A stretch of 64,000 nucleotides of DNA, taken from the NCBI GenBank assembly GCA_035222895.1, contig JAVYIG010000592.1, forward strand, positions 124,001-188,000, written 5' to 3'. Below, in pieces: positions 34,036 to 44,708 of the stretch; the stretch's first letter is position 1, and every line of letters begins with the position of its first letter. A model generated the notes under the pieces. That model did not search any database. It was not told the origin of the DNA and was given only the letters and a program-made list of their open reading frames with translations. The translations under genes were made by a program, and so were the position numbers. The DNA is from Strongylocentrotus droebachiensis (taxonomy: Eukaryota > Echinodermata > Echinoidea > Camarodonta > Strongylocentrotidae).

Positions 34036-35799
34036 AGACCAGCTGCATTTTTCATTGGTTCTCTTTTATCAAACACCAACATGACCCATGCTATGACAAA
34101 CAGAGTGTTATCTGCTGCAACAGCTTTGAATACTGATGTTGTTAACAGTTTAAGGAGCAAAGTTATTCAGACTTGAGGCCTTGGGTATTGACCTGGAGAA
34201 TGAAGAATGTAAGAATCTCTTAGCTGAATTTGATTCAAAAACAAATATTCACAAGGTAACAGCTATTATACTAACCGACCAATCAGATCAGGTTATGCAG
34301 TCAGCACTCGATGTTAAGTGCTGCATATTGTTATAGCACTCGTTTTCTGCACTCAAATATTCAGCACGTTTCGGTTTCCTTGTTAAAGTTAACCCGTCAA
34401 GCAGTGGCGGATCCAGGGGGGGGGGCCCGGGGGGCTCGGGCCCCCCCCCCCCCCTTGAGAAAAAAATCATGTAAAATCACGCGATTTTTACCTTTTTGGG
34501 GGGTTGGGCTCCCCCCCCCCCTGGCGCTCAAGGGGGGGGGTGCAAATTAAAAATTTTAGAGGACCAAAAAAAAAAAAAATGTGCTCACTACCCCCCCTCC
34601 CCCCCCCCCCTCCCCACTGAGCGACTTTTCGGCTGGCTGAGTCGTTGCGATTTTTTTTGGGACTTCAAAAAAAAAAAAAGTGTCCGCTTACCCCCCCCCC
34701 CCCCCCCCCCACTGAGCGACTTTTCGGCCGGCGCGATTTTCAAATTTTCGGGAGCAAAAAAAATAAATAAAGTTGGGCCCCCCCCCCCTAAGAAATCCTG
34801 GATCCGCGCCTGACGTCACGCCATCCTCTTTCATAGAAAACAGTCATGATAACATTACAGAAAGTATCGATGTGAGCATATAGTGTTATTTATATCACTT
34901 CTCTCCGTTGGATTGTCCTTTGTGACGAACACCTTCACAATATACACATTGCAAACGATGGACAGCCTTCACAAAACAGAGAGTCTTTTGTACAAAGCAC
35001 TTGCATTGAATGATATCATCATTGTCCTCTGCGAAATGGCCCTTGTTGTCAGTCTTTTGCTAGAGATTCAAAAAGGCTGTTTTCAAGTATTTCTGTCGAT
35101 TCTGTTTGTTGTTTATGTTTCGGTAATAATAATCGTCCTGATAAACGTCAATCGTTTCATACTGATCATGCGACCCCTTCATCATCAGAGGTTGGTGACG
35201 TCGAAGAGACTTTACTGGGCCTTGTTGGTTGGCTTGGCGAGTATATTTGCCTTACTTGTCGTGATTAATACTCTAGGCACTCCTTTAATCATTAGAGAAG
35301 ATGTCTGTCCTGGTCTAACACCGCAAACTAACATAATATCTGATTCAGCTTTAAATTTACTTCTGGTATTACCGATCCTGCTGGGGTTTGCCGTTATTTT
35401 GATAACGAGTAGTGGAATTTTCTACAAGTCTAGACAACAGGCGACAAAGATTCCACAAATGCGTCGCATTATTATTCAACAGCGTGTACAGCCCGAAGTG
35501 AACAACCCTCCAGGAAATCATCGATCCGTTACTGCAAGTGGACTGAAGGGTCTCAAAACTGTTAGCGTTATTACCATCTCGTACTGTTTAATATGGTTGC
35601 CTTACGTGATCTATGTTTCAACCTTTGGCGGACACTATCACTTCAAATGGTTTAAAAAAGTAGTTTTTTCTTTCCAGATGTGTAATTGCATTTGGAATCC
35701 TTTGATTCTCTCTATTGCTTACAAACCATTCCGAACTCATCTAAAAATATTATCTTGAAGATGAAAGCGTCATGCTGTAGAAGTAATATTATTCACTGA

Positions 35800-36218
35800 A
35801 TGGATTGCGAACGATGTATCTTTTGGCATTATAAAGAAATTAAGCTATATCTACTATGAATATGCCACGAGTCGAGTAAGAACTAAGTCCTGCCCAAAGT
35901 GACGTAGCTTGGGTTCGTCTAGTGAAATAAGATTCACTGCGGGGGGCACACAAGTTGTGTGCATGTGCTTGTCTGTGTGTGTTTGCGTGTGTGGGAGGGG
36001 GGAGATGGAGCTTATAGCTTCTACAATTTGTATTCGACGGAGCGTAGCGACTGAGTGACCAATTAATTTCTATGAAGTATTTACATCTACATCTCAGCGG
36101 CTTACAGCAAACAAGGACGCGCCATGTACTGTCAATGACAGTACTAAACTCTTAGCGACGAGGCAACCCCTTTTCAGCATTAAGCAACTCTGGAATAAAT
36201 TGGTTTGATTAGCTGATC
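35800..36218 (+). other. 3' tail of receptor 5 (short type) and spacer start
   Basis: It has the GT-rich stretch and the CGACGGAGCGTAGCGACTG sequence, then TATTTACATCTACATCTC. The AATAAA-bearing block of the long-type tails is missing. The spacer then runs into an insertion at 36227. Confidence 0.55.
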
Positions 36219-36226
36219 ATGATTCT

Positions 36227-36793
36227 GGTCAATAAGGAATCTAAAAGATCACGACGTTTCGTATGCTACTGCGATACTTCGTCAGGTGATGAAAACTATT
36301 GTAAGCAAGGGTCTTTTATACTTTACGGGAGGACCGGCGGAGCGGTCTATAATTCGATCGATAATTGGAACAATAACGCCCAATGCCTATTGGTCGACGC
36401 ACACGGTGATCGACCAATCACCAAGGCCGCTGGTTCGGCCGCTGGTTCGGCTGACGCACCAGGCCTATTGGCCGACGCATACGGTACTCAACCAATCAAC
36501 GGGCCGCTGGCTCGGGCCGTCTGCTGAATGGAATCGACCGTTGTTGGCTGGCAGGACGGCGAGTGTCATGGCGGCGTATCGTCCGCATCCAAAATTCGGG
36601 GATATTGTTCCAATTATCGATCGAATTATAGACCGCTCCGCCGGTCCTCCCGTAAAGTATAAAAGACCCTTGCTTACAATAGTTTTTATCACCTGACGAA
36701 GTATCGCAGTAGCATACGAAACGTCGTGATCTTTTAGATTCCTTATTGACCACATTGCGAGACAAACGAATATCACTAGCGATATTATTTTCG
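36227..36793. mobile_element. Foldback-type element with ~149-bp inverted arms
   Basis: Arms at 36227-36375 and 36603-36751 are near-perfect inverted copies, from GGTCAATAAGGAATC inward to GGAACAATA. An 8-bp duplication ATGATTCT lies at 36219-36226 and 36794-36801, and the uninterrupted site occurs near 28280. The right side has about 40 bp outside the arm (36752-36793) with no mirror on the left, so the left tip may be lost. The loop holds short repeats of TATTGG.CGACGCA. No transposase is present. Confidence 0.8.
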
Positions 36794-36801
36794 ATGATTC
36801 T

Positions 36802-37767
36802 GTATGATTACAAATACGTTTCATACGTATATGTGGTAGATATCTTGCAACCCTCCTATCACTTTTTCATTATAGCTAACTGGACGTGGTACAATTACAT
36901 TGCTCTCATTGTTTTTTATATTATTTGCTATGTCACTCTGTCAGATGATGTTATATTTTCCAAACCCTCTTGAATGTACTGTATTTTTCATTGTTTACTT
37001 ATTCTGCTTTTCTTGAAAAAAATTCTTGTTTAAATCTCAACATCGCTACAAGTTACTTATTTATTTTGTGTGCATGCAGGTTGAAAACGTTACTCTTCGT
37101 CTATAAACCAAACCAATCGAAAGACTCGAATAATGTACAGGAGTGGATATTAACACTTAGATGAGCCATTTTAGGTATCACTGCACCTTGGAGTGTGAAT
37201 CCATGTTTTAAACAATGGGATCCACTCTCAAAAAGAGTTTTTGCAACCGTCTACCTTCGAGTGGATTCAATTAGAAATGAACTGATTCCTAATATAACTC
37301 TTAAAAGGTGAATTTCCACTCCTCTGGATTAAGAAAATGAGCTCCTAGTTGTCAGAAAGTAAGTATTGTTGTATAGATTTTGCACAATTAATTTGGTTTC
37401 TACATTGTAAATTCGTAAAATCATTTGTAACGAGGTTTGTATATTTTATGTTATCAGAACATGCTGACTCAACTAATAAATCATTCAATTCAACTCAAGA
37501 CCTTGTTTTTGTACTCTTTGGATACATTCGTCTCTTCTTTCGTCATAATCCGTTTCATTTTTCTTCACCAATCAGACAAATATTTAATATGTCGTTTATA
37601 TGGACAACATGAAGACATCGAAAATGAATTCTCTATATACTTACGTCACATTTAATTAAGGTGCTTCGTCGCCCCGTTATTCCGTCAAACGTTAATGATG
37701 GCTGGAGCTAATATCATTTCGATCACTGTCAAGTGCATTCTCTTTCATCTTGTCAAAATGTAAGCTG
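36802..37767 (+). repeat. Conserved inter-receptor spacer, unit 5 to 6
   Basis: Usual spacer blocks, no gene seen. Confidence 0.7.
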
Positions 37768-37890
37768 ATTGGCGGTAATATTAAGATTTAATGGATTGAT
37801 GGTTATCGAGTGACATCTTGCTTTTGTATATGCCAAATTATATAAAATTAACGTTCGAACTAATAACCATTACAGAGGGCGGTTCGATAT
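37768..37890 (+). promoter_or_regulatory. Putative core promoter of receptor 6 pseudogene
   Basis: ATTGG at 37768-37772, TATATAAA at 37839-37846, then AACGTTCGAAC. The leader is shorter than in other units, because the segment after TTTCACTGC is deleted up to CATCATTTGTTGTGATC. Confidence 0.6.
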
Positions 37891-38237
37891 ATTTCACTGC
37901 CATCATTTGTTGTGATCAACTTCGTGCCTATCAACTCGATGTTAACTCCAAGGGTTTCGTATTAACATCTATAATAGATGGCGGATAGACATGTTTCCCG
38001 CTTCGCTTCATCTTAAATGGCAACTACCGGTAATCTTTTCTCTTATAATGCCAAATTTTATGATTGACTTGATGACTAATCAGATATTCTGTTCTCTGTT
38101 TCGGTTAAACGTTTTAACTTGGACAACTATTTCGCTTCCTCTTAATCGAAAATTACGGCTTAAAGTGTTTGGGATGGCATCTTTGTGACGGACTTAATAT
38201 TTTCTCGCTTCTCTCCGTGTATCCCAAATTTTGCACA

Positions 38238-39253
38238 ATGGCCAACATATTTTCAACCGATACTTCTCTAGACCTTCTTGGGAACGACACGTCACCCTCT
38301 TTGATAGAAAACAGTCATGATAATAGTTTCGATGTGGCCATATTGTTATTTGTATCACTTCTCTCCGTTGGATTATCCTTCCTGACGAACACCTTCACAA
38401 TATATACACATTGCACACGATGGACAACCTTCACGAGCCTGAGAGTCTTTTGTACAAAGCACTTGCCATCAATGATATCTTCATTGCCCTCGGCCAACTA
38501 GCCAATGTTTTCATTCGTTTACTACAGCTTCACAAAGGCTGTTTTCAGGTATTTCTGATGAGTCTGTTCGTAACATATGTTTCGGTAATAACTATCGTCC
38601 TGATAAACGTCAATCGTTTTATAATGATCATGCGACCCCTTCACCATCAAAGGTTGGTGACGCCGAAGAGACTTTACTGGGCCTTGTTGGTTGGCATGGC
38701 GAGTGCATTTGGCTTACTTGTCGTGATTAATTTCCTGGGCGGTCCCTCACTCATCAGAGAAGATGTCTGTCCTGGTCTAACACCGCAAAATAACATATCT
38801 GATTCAGCTTTAAATTTACTTGTGGTAACACCGATTCTGCTTGGGTTTGCCGTTATTTTGATAACCAGCAGTGGTATTTTCTACAAGTCCAGACAACAGG
38901 CGACAAAGATCGCACAAATGCGTCGCATTATTCTTCAACAGCGTGCACAACCCGAAGTGATCAACCGTCCAGGAAATCATCGAGCCGTTATTGCAAGTGG
39001 ACTGAAGGGTCTGAAAACCGTTGGCGTTATTACACTCTCGTACTGGTTCATATGGTTGCCTTACTTGATCTATGCCTCAACCATTGGTGGACTCTATCGC
39101 TTCGAATTGTTAAAAATAGTAGTGTTGGTTCTCCAGTTGTGTAATTGCAATCCCTTGGTTCTCTCTATTGCTTACAAACCATTCCGAATCGCATCTAAAA
39201 AAATTATCTTGAAGATGAAAGATTCATGCTGCGGAAGTAATTTTATTCACTGA
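38238..39253 (+). pseudogene. Rhodopsin-class GPCR pseudogene, array member 6 (2-bp frameshift)
   Basis: The frame starts MANIFSTDTS and is normal through TM1. At about 38400 an extra TA in a TATATACACA tract shifts it, so the first frame ends at 38501. The rest of the receptor continues in another frame to 39253 with TM2-TM7. TM2 is GQLANVFIRLLQL, the type otherwise found only in receptor 2. A 6-base in-frame deletion removes Ile-Trp just before Asn-Pro in TM7. The upstream CCAAT and TATA boxes are present. A real 2-bp indel in a short dinucleotide run is likely, but a sequencing error there cannot be excluded. Confidence 0.87.
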
Positions 39254-39900
39254 TTGGATTGCGAACGATGTATCTATTGGTATTGTACAGATATTAAGCT
39301 ATACCTACTATAATTATGCCATGCGTCGGGTGATAACTTAGTCCTGTCCAAAGTGACGTAGCTAGGGTTCGTCCAATGAAATCAGATTCTCTGCGGGGGC
39401 ACACAACTTGCGTTCGTATTTGCGTAGGATATGGAGCTTATACGCTTCTTTCATTTTTATGCGACGTAGTGTAGCAACAGAGTGAACAAAATAATTTATT
39501 AAATATTTAAAGTTGTCAACTCTCTGTTTACGGAGTTCTTATACCATGCTTTATTATTGGATTAAATATGAACTTAAATGAGAAGAATTTAGTAATTGGA
39601 TATGATATAGACAAGTTAGATAATTACTTGGTAAACATTTTGCTGAATATGTTATTTATAAGAATAAAGTAAAACAATTGAAAATAAAAAAACAAAATGA
39701 ATGGTAGAACTATTTTAACTCATTGGAAGTATAAATTAATGTCACACAATTCTAAAAAAAAAGCAAAGGTCAATGAAAAACAGGTAAAAGTGTTGACCGA
39801 TATGGTAAGATAATGTTTTGATTTTAAATGTATATATGATATTGTGAACGTTGCAGATATGTGAAGTAAAGTTCCCTAAAAGGGTTAAGAAAAAAAATAC
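39254..39900 (+). other. 3' tail of receptor 6 (long type)
   Basis: Shared tail, with AGTAAA in place of AATAAA at the position of the candidate poly(A) signal (GTGAAGTAAAGTTCC). This is consistent with decay of the pseudogene unit. Confidence 0.5.
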
Positions 39901-41278
39901 CATGCTTTATATAATTATATATATTTCTATGTTTCTTGGGAAGGGGCCAGTGTCAGATGCCCCTAGGTTTCCCTTTCACTAGGCCGCTGCCTGCCAACCC
40001 CACACTGGTATCAGTGTTGCATAATTACAGGCCCTCTTCAGAAGCTGTCTGTTCTTTGATAGAATTAGTAATCAGAAAACACACTTGAGAAATATCATGA
40101 TTAAATTTGGGTGGCTAAAAGAGGGAAATTGTGAATGTTGATCATCGACGATGTACATCTCGTCGGCTTACTGCAAACAAGGACACGCCATATGTACTTT
40201 CAATGACATCAATAACCATTTAGCGTTGAGGCAATCGTTTTCCAGCAATGAGCAACTCTCATGTTCGATCATGTCCGATCATGTTCATGTAAGATTATAA
40301 ATGTGTTTCATATGTAAATGTGATAAATGTCATGCAACCCTGCTATCATGTTGTCGTTATGGGTAACTGGACGTGCCACAATTGCATCCCTCTCATTACG
40401 TTTTATTATGCTTATGTCACTATGTCAGATGATGATATATTTTCAAAACCCTCTTGGATGTACTTTAGTTGTGTTGGTTAAGTGTATTCTGCTCTCCTTT
40501 AACAACATTTCTTTTAAAATCTCAACATCGCTTCAATTCACTCATTAAATTGATGTGCATGCAGGTTGAAAACGTTACATGTCGCCTGTAAACCAGACCC
40601 ATTCAAAAACTCTATATGTACAGGACTGGAAATCAACCATTTGAGAACCTATTTTAGGGATTACTTCATCTTTGAATGGAAATCCATGCTCTAATAAATG
40701 GGATCCACTCTGCAAATGAGTTTTTCAAGCGACTCCTTTCGAGTGGACTCAATTACAAAACGAGCTGATCCCTAATATAACTCTTAAAGAGTGAATTTCC
40801 ACTACCAGTACTCTGAATTAAGAGAGTAAACTACTAGTTGACAGTAAATACAAATTGTAGTTTAAATATCAGTTTTGTAAGATTCTAAGATCATGCTCAA
40901 TTAATTAAGTTTCTACATTCGTAAAATAATCGTAACGAGGTTCGTCAATGTTAAGTTATCAGAACATGCTGAATCAACTAATAAATCTTTCCTGTCAAAT
41001 CAAATCTTCGTTTGTGTACCCCTTGAATCCATTTGTGTCTTCTTCCGACATAAGCCGTTTCTTTTTTCTTCACCAATCAGATAAAAAAATGTAATATGTC
41101 GTTTTTAGGGAAAACATAAGGACATCGAAAATGAAATCTCTATAATATACTGACGTCATATTTCATTAAAGTGCTTCTTCGCTCTGTTAATGCCGTCAAA
41201 CGTTAATGATGGCCAGAGTCAATATAATTTTGATCCATGTCAAGTGCATTCTCTTTTATCTTGTCAAAATGTAAGCTG
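39901..41278 (+). repeat. Conserved inter-receptor spacer, unit 6 to 7
   Basis: Usual spacer blocks in order, no gene or insertion seen. Confidence 0.72.
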
Positions 41279-41400
41279 ATTGGCGGTGATATTAAGATTT
41301 AATGGATTGATGATTATAGAGTGAGCTCGTGCTTTTGTATAGAAAAGTTATATAAACTGAACGTTCGAACTAACAACCACTACAGACGGCGGTTCGATAT
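41279..41400 (+). promoter_or_regulatory. Putative core promoter of receptor 7
   Basis: ATTGG at 41279-41283 in GCTGATTGGCGGTGAT and TATATAAA at 41349-41356, then GAACGTTCGAAC and GACGGCGGTTCGAT. This is the cleanest copy of the shared promoter block. The start codon lies about 550 bp after the TATA box. Confidence 0.68.
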
Positions 41401-41902
41401 ATTTCACTGCACCTCTAACCGACAATTAAGGCTCACTAAATGTGTTTCGAAAGGCAACTTTATGGTTAACTAAGTGTTCTTTCGTTTTGTTGCAGGCATC
41501 GCATGATTTCTAACGATATAGAATGCGCATTCACACATTATCATCGTTCGCATGCACCAGAGACGCTAGTTTGACAGTAATCCTGGTGCGTCTTAATAGA
41601 AAATTACGTCTAAATAAAAGTGTGTAAACGCCATCGTTTTTGTGATCAACTTCGTGCCTATAAACTCGATGTTCACTCCACGGGTTTCGTATCAACATCT
41701 AAAATAGATGGCGGATAGACATGTTTCTCACTTTGCTTCATCTTAAATTTCAACTACTGGTAATGGTTTTCTTCTTATACTGCCAAATGTTATGATTGAC
41801 TTGATGACTAATCAGATATTCTGTTACTGTTTCTGTTTAAATTTTTAACTTGGACGAACTTAATATTTCTCACTTCTTTGCGTGTATCCCAAATTTTGAA
41901 CA

Positions 41903-42934
41903 ATGGCCGACATATTTTCAACCGACACCTTTCTAGACTTTCCTGGAAGCGTCACGCCATCCTCTTTCATGGAAAACAGTCATGAAAATTTCAGGAACGA
42001 TATCGATCCTCGCATAGTGTTCATTATATCACTTCTCTCCATTGGATTATCTTTCCTGACGAACACCTTCACAATATACACATTGCACACGATGGACAGC
42101 CTTCACGAGACTGAGAGTCTTTTGTACAAAGCACTTGCCATCAATGATATCTTCATTGCCCTCTGCGAAATGGCCCTTGTTGTCAGTCTTTCGCAAGAGA
42201 TTGACAGAGGATGTTTTCAGGTATTTCTGACAAGTCTGTTCATAATCTATGTTTCGGTAATAATAATCGTCCTGATCAACGTCAATCGTTTCATAATGAT
42301 CATGCGACCCCTTCACCATCAGAGGTTGGTGACGCCGAAGAGACTTTACTGCGTCTTGTTGGTTTGCATGGCGAGTACATTTGGCTTACTTGTCGTGATT
42401 AATATCCTAGGCAGTACTTCAATCATCAGAAAAGACGTCTGTCCTGGTCTAACACCGCAAAATAATATCTCTGATTCAGCCTTAAATTTACTACTGGTTG
42501 CACCGATCCTGCTGGGGTTTGCCGTTATTTTGATAACCAGTAGTGGAATTTTCTACAAGTCCAGACAACAGGCGACAAAGATCGCACAAATGCGTCGCAT
42601 TATTTTTCAAGATCGTGCACAGCCCGAAGTGAACAACCCTCCAGGAAATCATCGAGCCGTTACTGCAAGTGGACTGAAGGGTCTCAAAACTGTTGCCGTT
42701 ATTACAATCTCGTACTGTTTAATATGGTTGCCTTACTTGATATATATCTCAACCTTTGGCGGACTCTATCGCTTTAAATGGTTTAAAAAAGTAGTTTTTT
42801 CTCTCCAGATGTGTAATTCCATTTGGAATCCTTTGATTCTCTCTTTTGCTTACAAACCTTTCCGAATCGCATCTAAAAATATTATCTTGAAGATGAAAGC
42901 GTCATGCTGTAAATGTAATATTAGGGACTTTTAG
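41903..42934 (+). CDS. Rhodopsin-class GPCR, array member 7 (343 aa), C-terminus encoded by a MITE
   Basis: An intact single-exon receptor, closest to receptor 1 in TM4 (YCVLLVCMAS) and TM6-TM7 (SYCLIWLPYLIY, FKWFKKVVFS) but sharing the N-terminal SSF.ENSHEN segment with receptor 3. TM2 is CEMALVVSLSQEI, with a Gln where paralogues have Leu. ICL3 has FQDRAQP for LQQRAQP. NRF, the Cys pair, WLP and NPLIL are kept. As in receptor 3, a 112-bp MITE inserted at the same base gives an Arg-Asp-Phe ending and the stop. The promoter is intact, so this is the best candidate for an expressed member. Confidence 0.91.
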   Translation: MADIFSTDTFLDFPGSVTPSSFMENSHENFRNDIDPRIVFIISLLSIGLSFLTNTFTIYTLHTMDSLHETESLLYKALAINDIFIALCEMALVVSLSQEIDRGCFQVFLTSLFIIYVSVIIIVLINVNRFIMIMRPLHHQRLVTPKRLYCVLLVCMASTFGLLVVINILGSTSIIRKDVCPGLTPQNNISDSALNLLLVAPILLGFAVILITSSGIFYKSRQQATKIAQMRRIIFQDRAQPEVNNPPGNHRAVTASGLKGLKTVAVITISYCLIWLPYLIYISTFGGLYRFKWFKKVVFSLQMCNSIWNPLILSFAYKPFRIASKNIILKMKASCCKCNIRDF

Positions 42935-43035
42935 ATTTGCACGAAGACAACGTGGATTGCTACGGTCGACGTCCTTTTAATGCACTGCCTTGAATGGACG
43001 TCACACGTATCAGTCCACGCAAATCTAAAAGTCCC
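42924..43035. mobile_element. 112-bp GGGACTTTTAG MITE at the 3' end of receptor 7
   Basis: Same element, site and flanking TATTA (42919-42923 and 43036-43040) as in receptor 3. Only two differences were noticed between the copies. Such identity at the same base points to duplication of an already occupied unit, or gene conversion, rather than two insertions. Confidence 0.88.
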
Positions 43036-43694
43036 TATTAGTCACTGATTGCGAACGATGTATATATTCCTATTATAAAGAAATTTAGCTATATCTACTA
43101 TGACTATGCCATGAGCCGAGTAAGAAATTAGTCCTGCCCAAAGTCACGTAGCATGGGTTCGCTCAGCGAAATCAGATTTTCTGCGGAGGCACACAACTTG
43201 TGTGTGTGTTTGCATGGGGGATGGAGCTTATACGCTTGTTTCATTTTTACGCGAGGGAGTGTATCAACAGAGTGAACAAAAACAAATATTGAAATATTTA
43301 AATTTGCTAACTATCTGTTTACGGAGCTTTTATACCATGCTTTATTATTGGATTAAATATCAACATAAATGAGATGACTTTAGTAATTGGATATGATATA
43401 GGCAAATTAAATAACTACTTGGTAAACATTTTTAATAAATTTGCCGAATATGTTATTTATAAGAATTACGTTAAAAATGTTAGAATAAAAAGCAAAATGA
43501 ATGGTAGAACTTTTAAAACTTATTTGAAGTATGAATTGATGTCACATTTAATTCTAAAAGCAAAGCAAAGGTCAATGAAAAGCAGGTAAAAGCTTTGACT
43601 GATATGCTTAGATAATGTTTTGATATATGATATTGTGAACGTTGCAGATAATGTGAAATAAAGTTCGCGGAAAGGGTTAAAAAGGGGGAAAATA
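43036..43694 (+). other. 3' tail of receptor 7 (long type)
   Basis: Nearly the same as the tail of receptor 3. Candidate poly(A) signal AATAAA at 43657-43662 in GTGAAATAAAGTTCGC. Confidence 0.55.
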
Positions 43695-44036
43695 CCATGC
43701 TTTAGATAATTATATATGTCTTATGTTTCTTATCGAGGGGAATGTGTCAGGTGCCCCTAGGGTTTCCTTTGGCTACGCCGTTGCCTGCCAAATCCACACT
43801 GTTATCAATGTTGCTTAAGTACAGGCTCTCTTCAGAAGATGTCTTTTCTTTGATAGAATTAGTAATCAGAAAACCCATTTGCGAAATATTATGATTAAAT
43901 TTGGGTGGCTAAAAGAGGAACATTTTGAATATTGATCATCAACAATGTACATCTCGTCGGCTCACTGTAAAGAAGGACACGCCATGCCCTGTCGATGACG
44001 GTAATAACCTTTTAATGGGAGGCAACCCTTTTTCAG

Positions 44037-44165
44037 TAATTCAATTCAATTCAATTCAAATGAACATTTATTTTCTTCCAAACAATACAATTTATGAGTA
44101 GGAACATATATATAATTAAAGAACTTGTATAACAAGAAAGAAGGCGCGAAACCCGATAACTCGGT
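44037..44165 (-). mobile_element. LINE/SINE 3'-end fragment, minus strand
   Basis: A roughly 125-bp insertion in the spacer beginning (TTCAA)n on the plus strand, i.e. a (TTGAA)n tail at its 3' end on the minus strand. This type of microsatellite tail fits CR1/L2-like elements or their SINEs. Paralogous spacers lack it. Confidence 0.6.
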
Positions 44166-44708
44166 AATAAATTGGTTTGATTAGCCGGTCGTGATCATGT
44201 AAGATGAGGAATATGTTTCATACGTCTACGTAGTGAATATCATTCAAACCTGCTATTATGTTGTCGTTATAGGTAACTGGTCATGGTACAATCGCACCCC
44301 TCCCATTATTTTTCTTATGCTTATGTCACTCTGTCAGATGATGTTATATTTTCCAAACCCTCTTGGATGTACTTTATTTTTTTATTTTTTTATGTTTTCT
44401 TTCTACAATAATTTTTTAATGTCAACATCGCTTCAAGTTACTTTTTTATCGTGGGTGCATGCAGATTGAAAAATTTACCCTTCGCCTGTAAACCAAACAC
44501 ATCTAGAGACTCTAGTAATGTACAGGAGTGGAAATTAACCCTTAAATGAACCATTTTAAGGATCACTACATCTTGGAATGGAAAGCTATATTTTAAACAA
44601 TGGGATTCACTCTCAAAAAGAGTTTTTGCAAGCGAGAACTTTCGAGTGGTTTTAGTTGCAAAACGAACTGATCCCTATGAGAGTGAATTTCCACTCCTCT
44701 GAAATAAG

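Larger units (their letters stand above)
30671..34401. repeat. Three tandem copies of a CACTA-like element
   Basis: Copies start at about 30671, 31991 and 33181 and are near-identical. Copy 2 is 1190 bp. Copies 1 and 3 also contain a doubled 133-bp terminal block, and copy 3 is cut off at 34401. Each begins CACTAAAAAAAAA or close to it. Its terminal zones are crowded with AGTGCTAA and TTAGCAC motifs, as expected of the subterminal repeats of EnSpm/CACTA elements. The CACTA assignment is inference: no DDE transposase is present and the outer right end is missing. Confidence 0.7.
29945..34812. mobile_element. Composite hAT-like insertion in receptor 5, 4868 bp
   Basis: Perfect 16-bp inverted ends CAGGCGCGGATCCAGG, with exact 8-bp duplications ACGTCACG at 29937-29944 and 34813-34820. 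The terminal zones are G, C, A and T homopolymers with GAAGAAAGG-type purine runs. The interior (30671-34401) is filled by a foreign tandem repeat. A second left-type end, CAGTGGCGGATCCAGG, lies at 34402 and shares the right end at 34812. Two related elements therefore appear to have nested or recombined here. No transposase is present. Confidence 0.88.
29891..35799 (+). pseudogene. Rhodopsin-class GPCR pseudogene, array member 5, split by a 4.9 kb insertion
   Basis: The first 18 codons (29891-29944, starting MADVFSTYTS) are followed by the insertion 29945-34812. The rest resumes at 34821, after the target duplication. The resumed part has its own damage: an extra TA near 34880 shifts the frame and gives an in-frame TAG, and one base missing near 35735 shifts the end, giving FRTHLKILS in place of FRIASKN. 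Between these lesions a 290-codon stretch keeps TM1-TM7 with Cys 3.25, NRF, WLP and NPLIL. TM6-TM7 resembles receptors 1 and 7 (FKWFKKVVFSFQM). The two small indels mean that removing the insertion would not repair the gene. Confidence 0.88.

Noticed and set aside
36219..36824. Overlapping frames on both strands at 36.2-36.8 kb
   Set aside because: They arise from the inverted arms of the foldback element and read the same arm twice.
41357..41371. Heat-shock element reading of GAACGTTCGAAC
   Set aside because: Two inverted GAA/TTC units fit, but the third is imperfect and nothing else suggests heat-shock control. Kept only as a conserved motif of unknown role.
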